DNA from: Actinoplanes cyaneus
GTDB taxonomy: Bacteria > Actinomycetota > Actinomycetes > Mycobacteriales > Micromonosporaceae
Assembly (NCBI RefSeq): GCF_016862095.1
Contig: NZ_BOMH01000060.1
Location: forward strand, 1 to 49,671
Direction of reading: 5' to 3'
DNA length: 49,671 bases
The notes under the pieces are model-generated. The model worked only from the letters and a program-made list of their open reading frames with translations, did no database searches and was not told where the DNA came from. Each line of letters begins with the position of its first letter. Positions within the stretch are counted from its first letter, which is position 1. Position numbers and translations under genes: made by a program. This document shows positions 49,642 through 49,671 of this stretch, one piece after another.

Positions 49642-49671
49642 GGTCGTGGAGTGCCCCGGCCCGGTGGGCTG

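Noticed and set aside
1..49671. CRISPR arrays, tRNA or rRNA genes.
   Set aside because: No regularly spaced repeats and no tRNA-like cloverleaf or rRNA-like segment was recognised in any intergenic region.

Overview
The window is high-GC actinobacterial DNA and most likely comes from a member of the Micromonosporaceae such as Actinoplanes. This is an inference from three things: GTG starts and strong codon bias, two complete chemotaxis receptors in a filamentous-type gene set (Actinoplanes makes motile zoospores), and large secreted carbohydrate-active enzymes carrying CBM2 modules. I found no tRNA, rRNA, CRISPR array, phage module or intact transposase.

Layout. At 0-2.2 kb a FAS1 lipoprotein overlaps a membrane-anchored molybdopterin oxidoreductase. 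At 3.0-8.3 kb lies a same-strand cassette of five poorly characterised genes: an unrecognised 257-aa protein, a degenerate FtsK/HerA-like protein whose coding frame has no ordinary start codon, a small YbjN/CesT-like protein, a 118-aa protein and a HEXXH metallopeptidase. It is the best candidate here for an undescribed system. At 8.3-11.8 kb are a chemotaxis receptor and an FSP1/NDH-2-like flavoprotein divergent from a MarR regulator, with two mirror-image operators between them. At 11.8-17.7 kb are a NarL-type response regulator, a convergent DesK-like kinase, a secreted S33 peptidase and an MMPL transporter. At 17.8-20.0 kb are a MarR/MFS pair and a GlcG/HbpS-like protein. At 20.2-23.7 kb are an ECF-like sigma factor with a coupled membrane protein, a Tat-exported PhoD phosphatase and a small membrane protein.

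The region 23.7-34.1 kb is a plant-polysaccharide locus. A GH9 cellulase on the minus strand diverges from a plus-strand run of GH95-CBM2, GH10-CBM2 and GH59-lectin enzymes, with a perfect CebR-type box before the GH9 gene and a one-mismatch box before GH95. An orphan protein with an eCIS-effector-type leader and a HEXXH motif follows on the opposite strand (34.2-35.2 kb). A copper-efflux operon (copZ, a His-rich exported protein, copA) follows behind a CsoR-type palindrome (35.5-39.0 kb). Next come a second chemotaxis receptor, decayed remnants of a CorC/HlyC protein and of a cation diffusion facilitator (40.8-41.8 kb), a GlsB/YeaQ membrane protein, and a TetR regulator with a secreted GH3 enzyme. 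The window closes with an SDR dehydrogenase, a membrane-anchored NACHT NTPase and a VOC-domain protein.

Strong stem-loops close many of the transcription units. Function calls rest on motifs read directly from the translations. No database search was possible.
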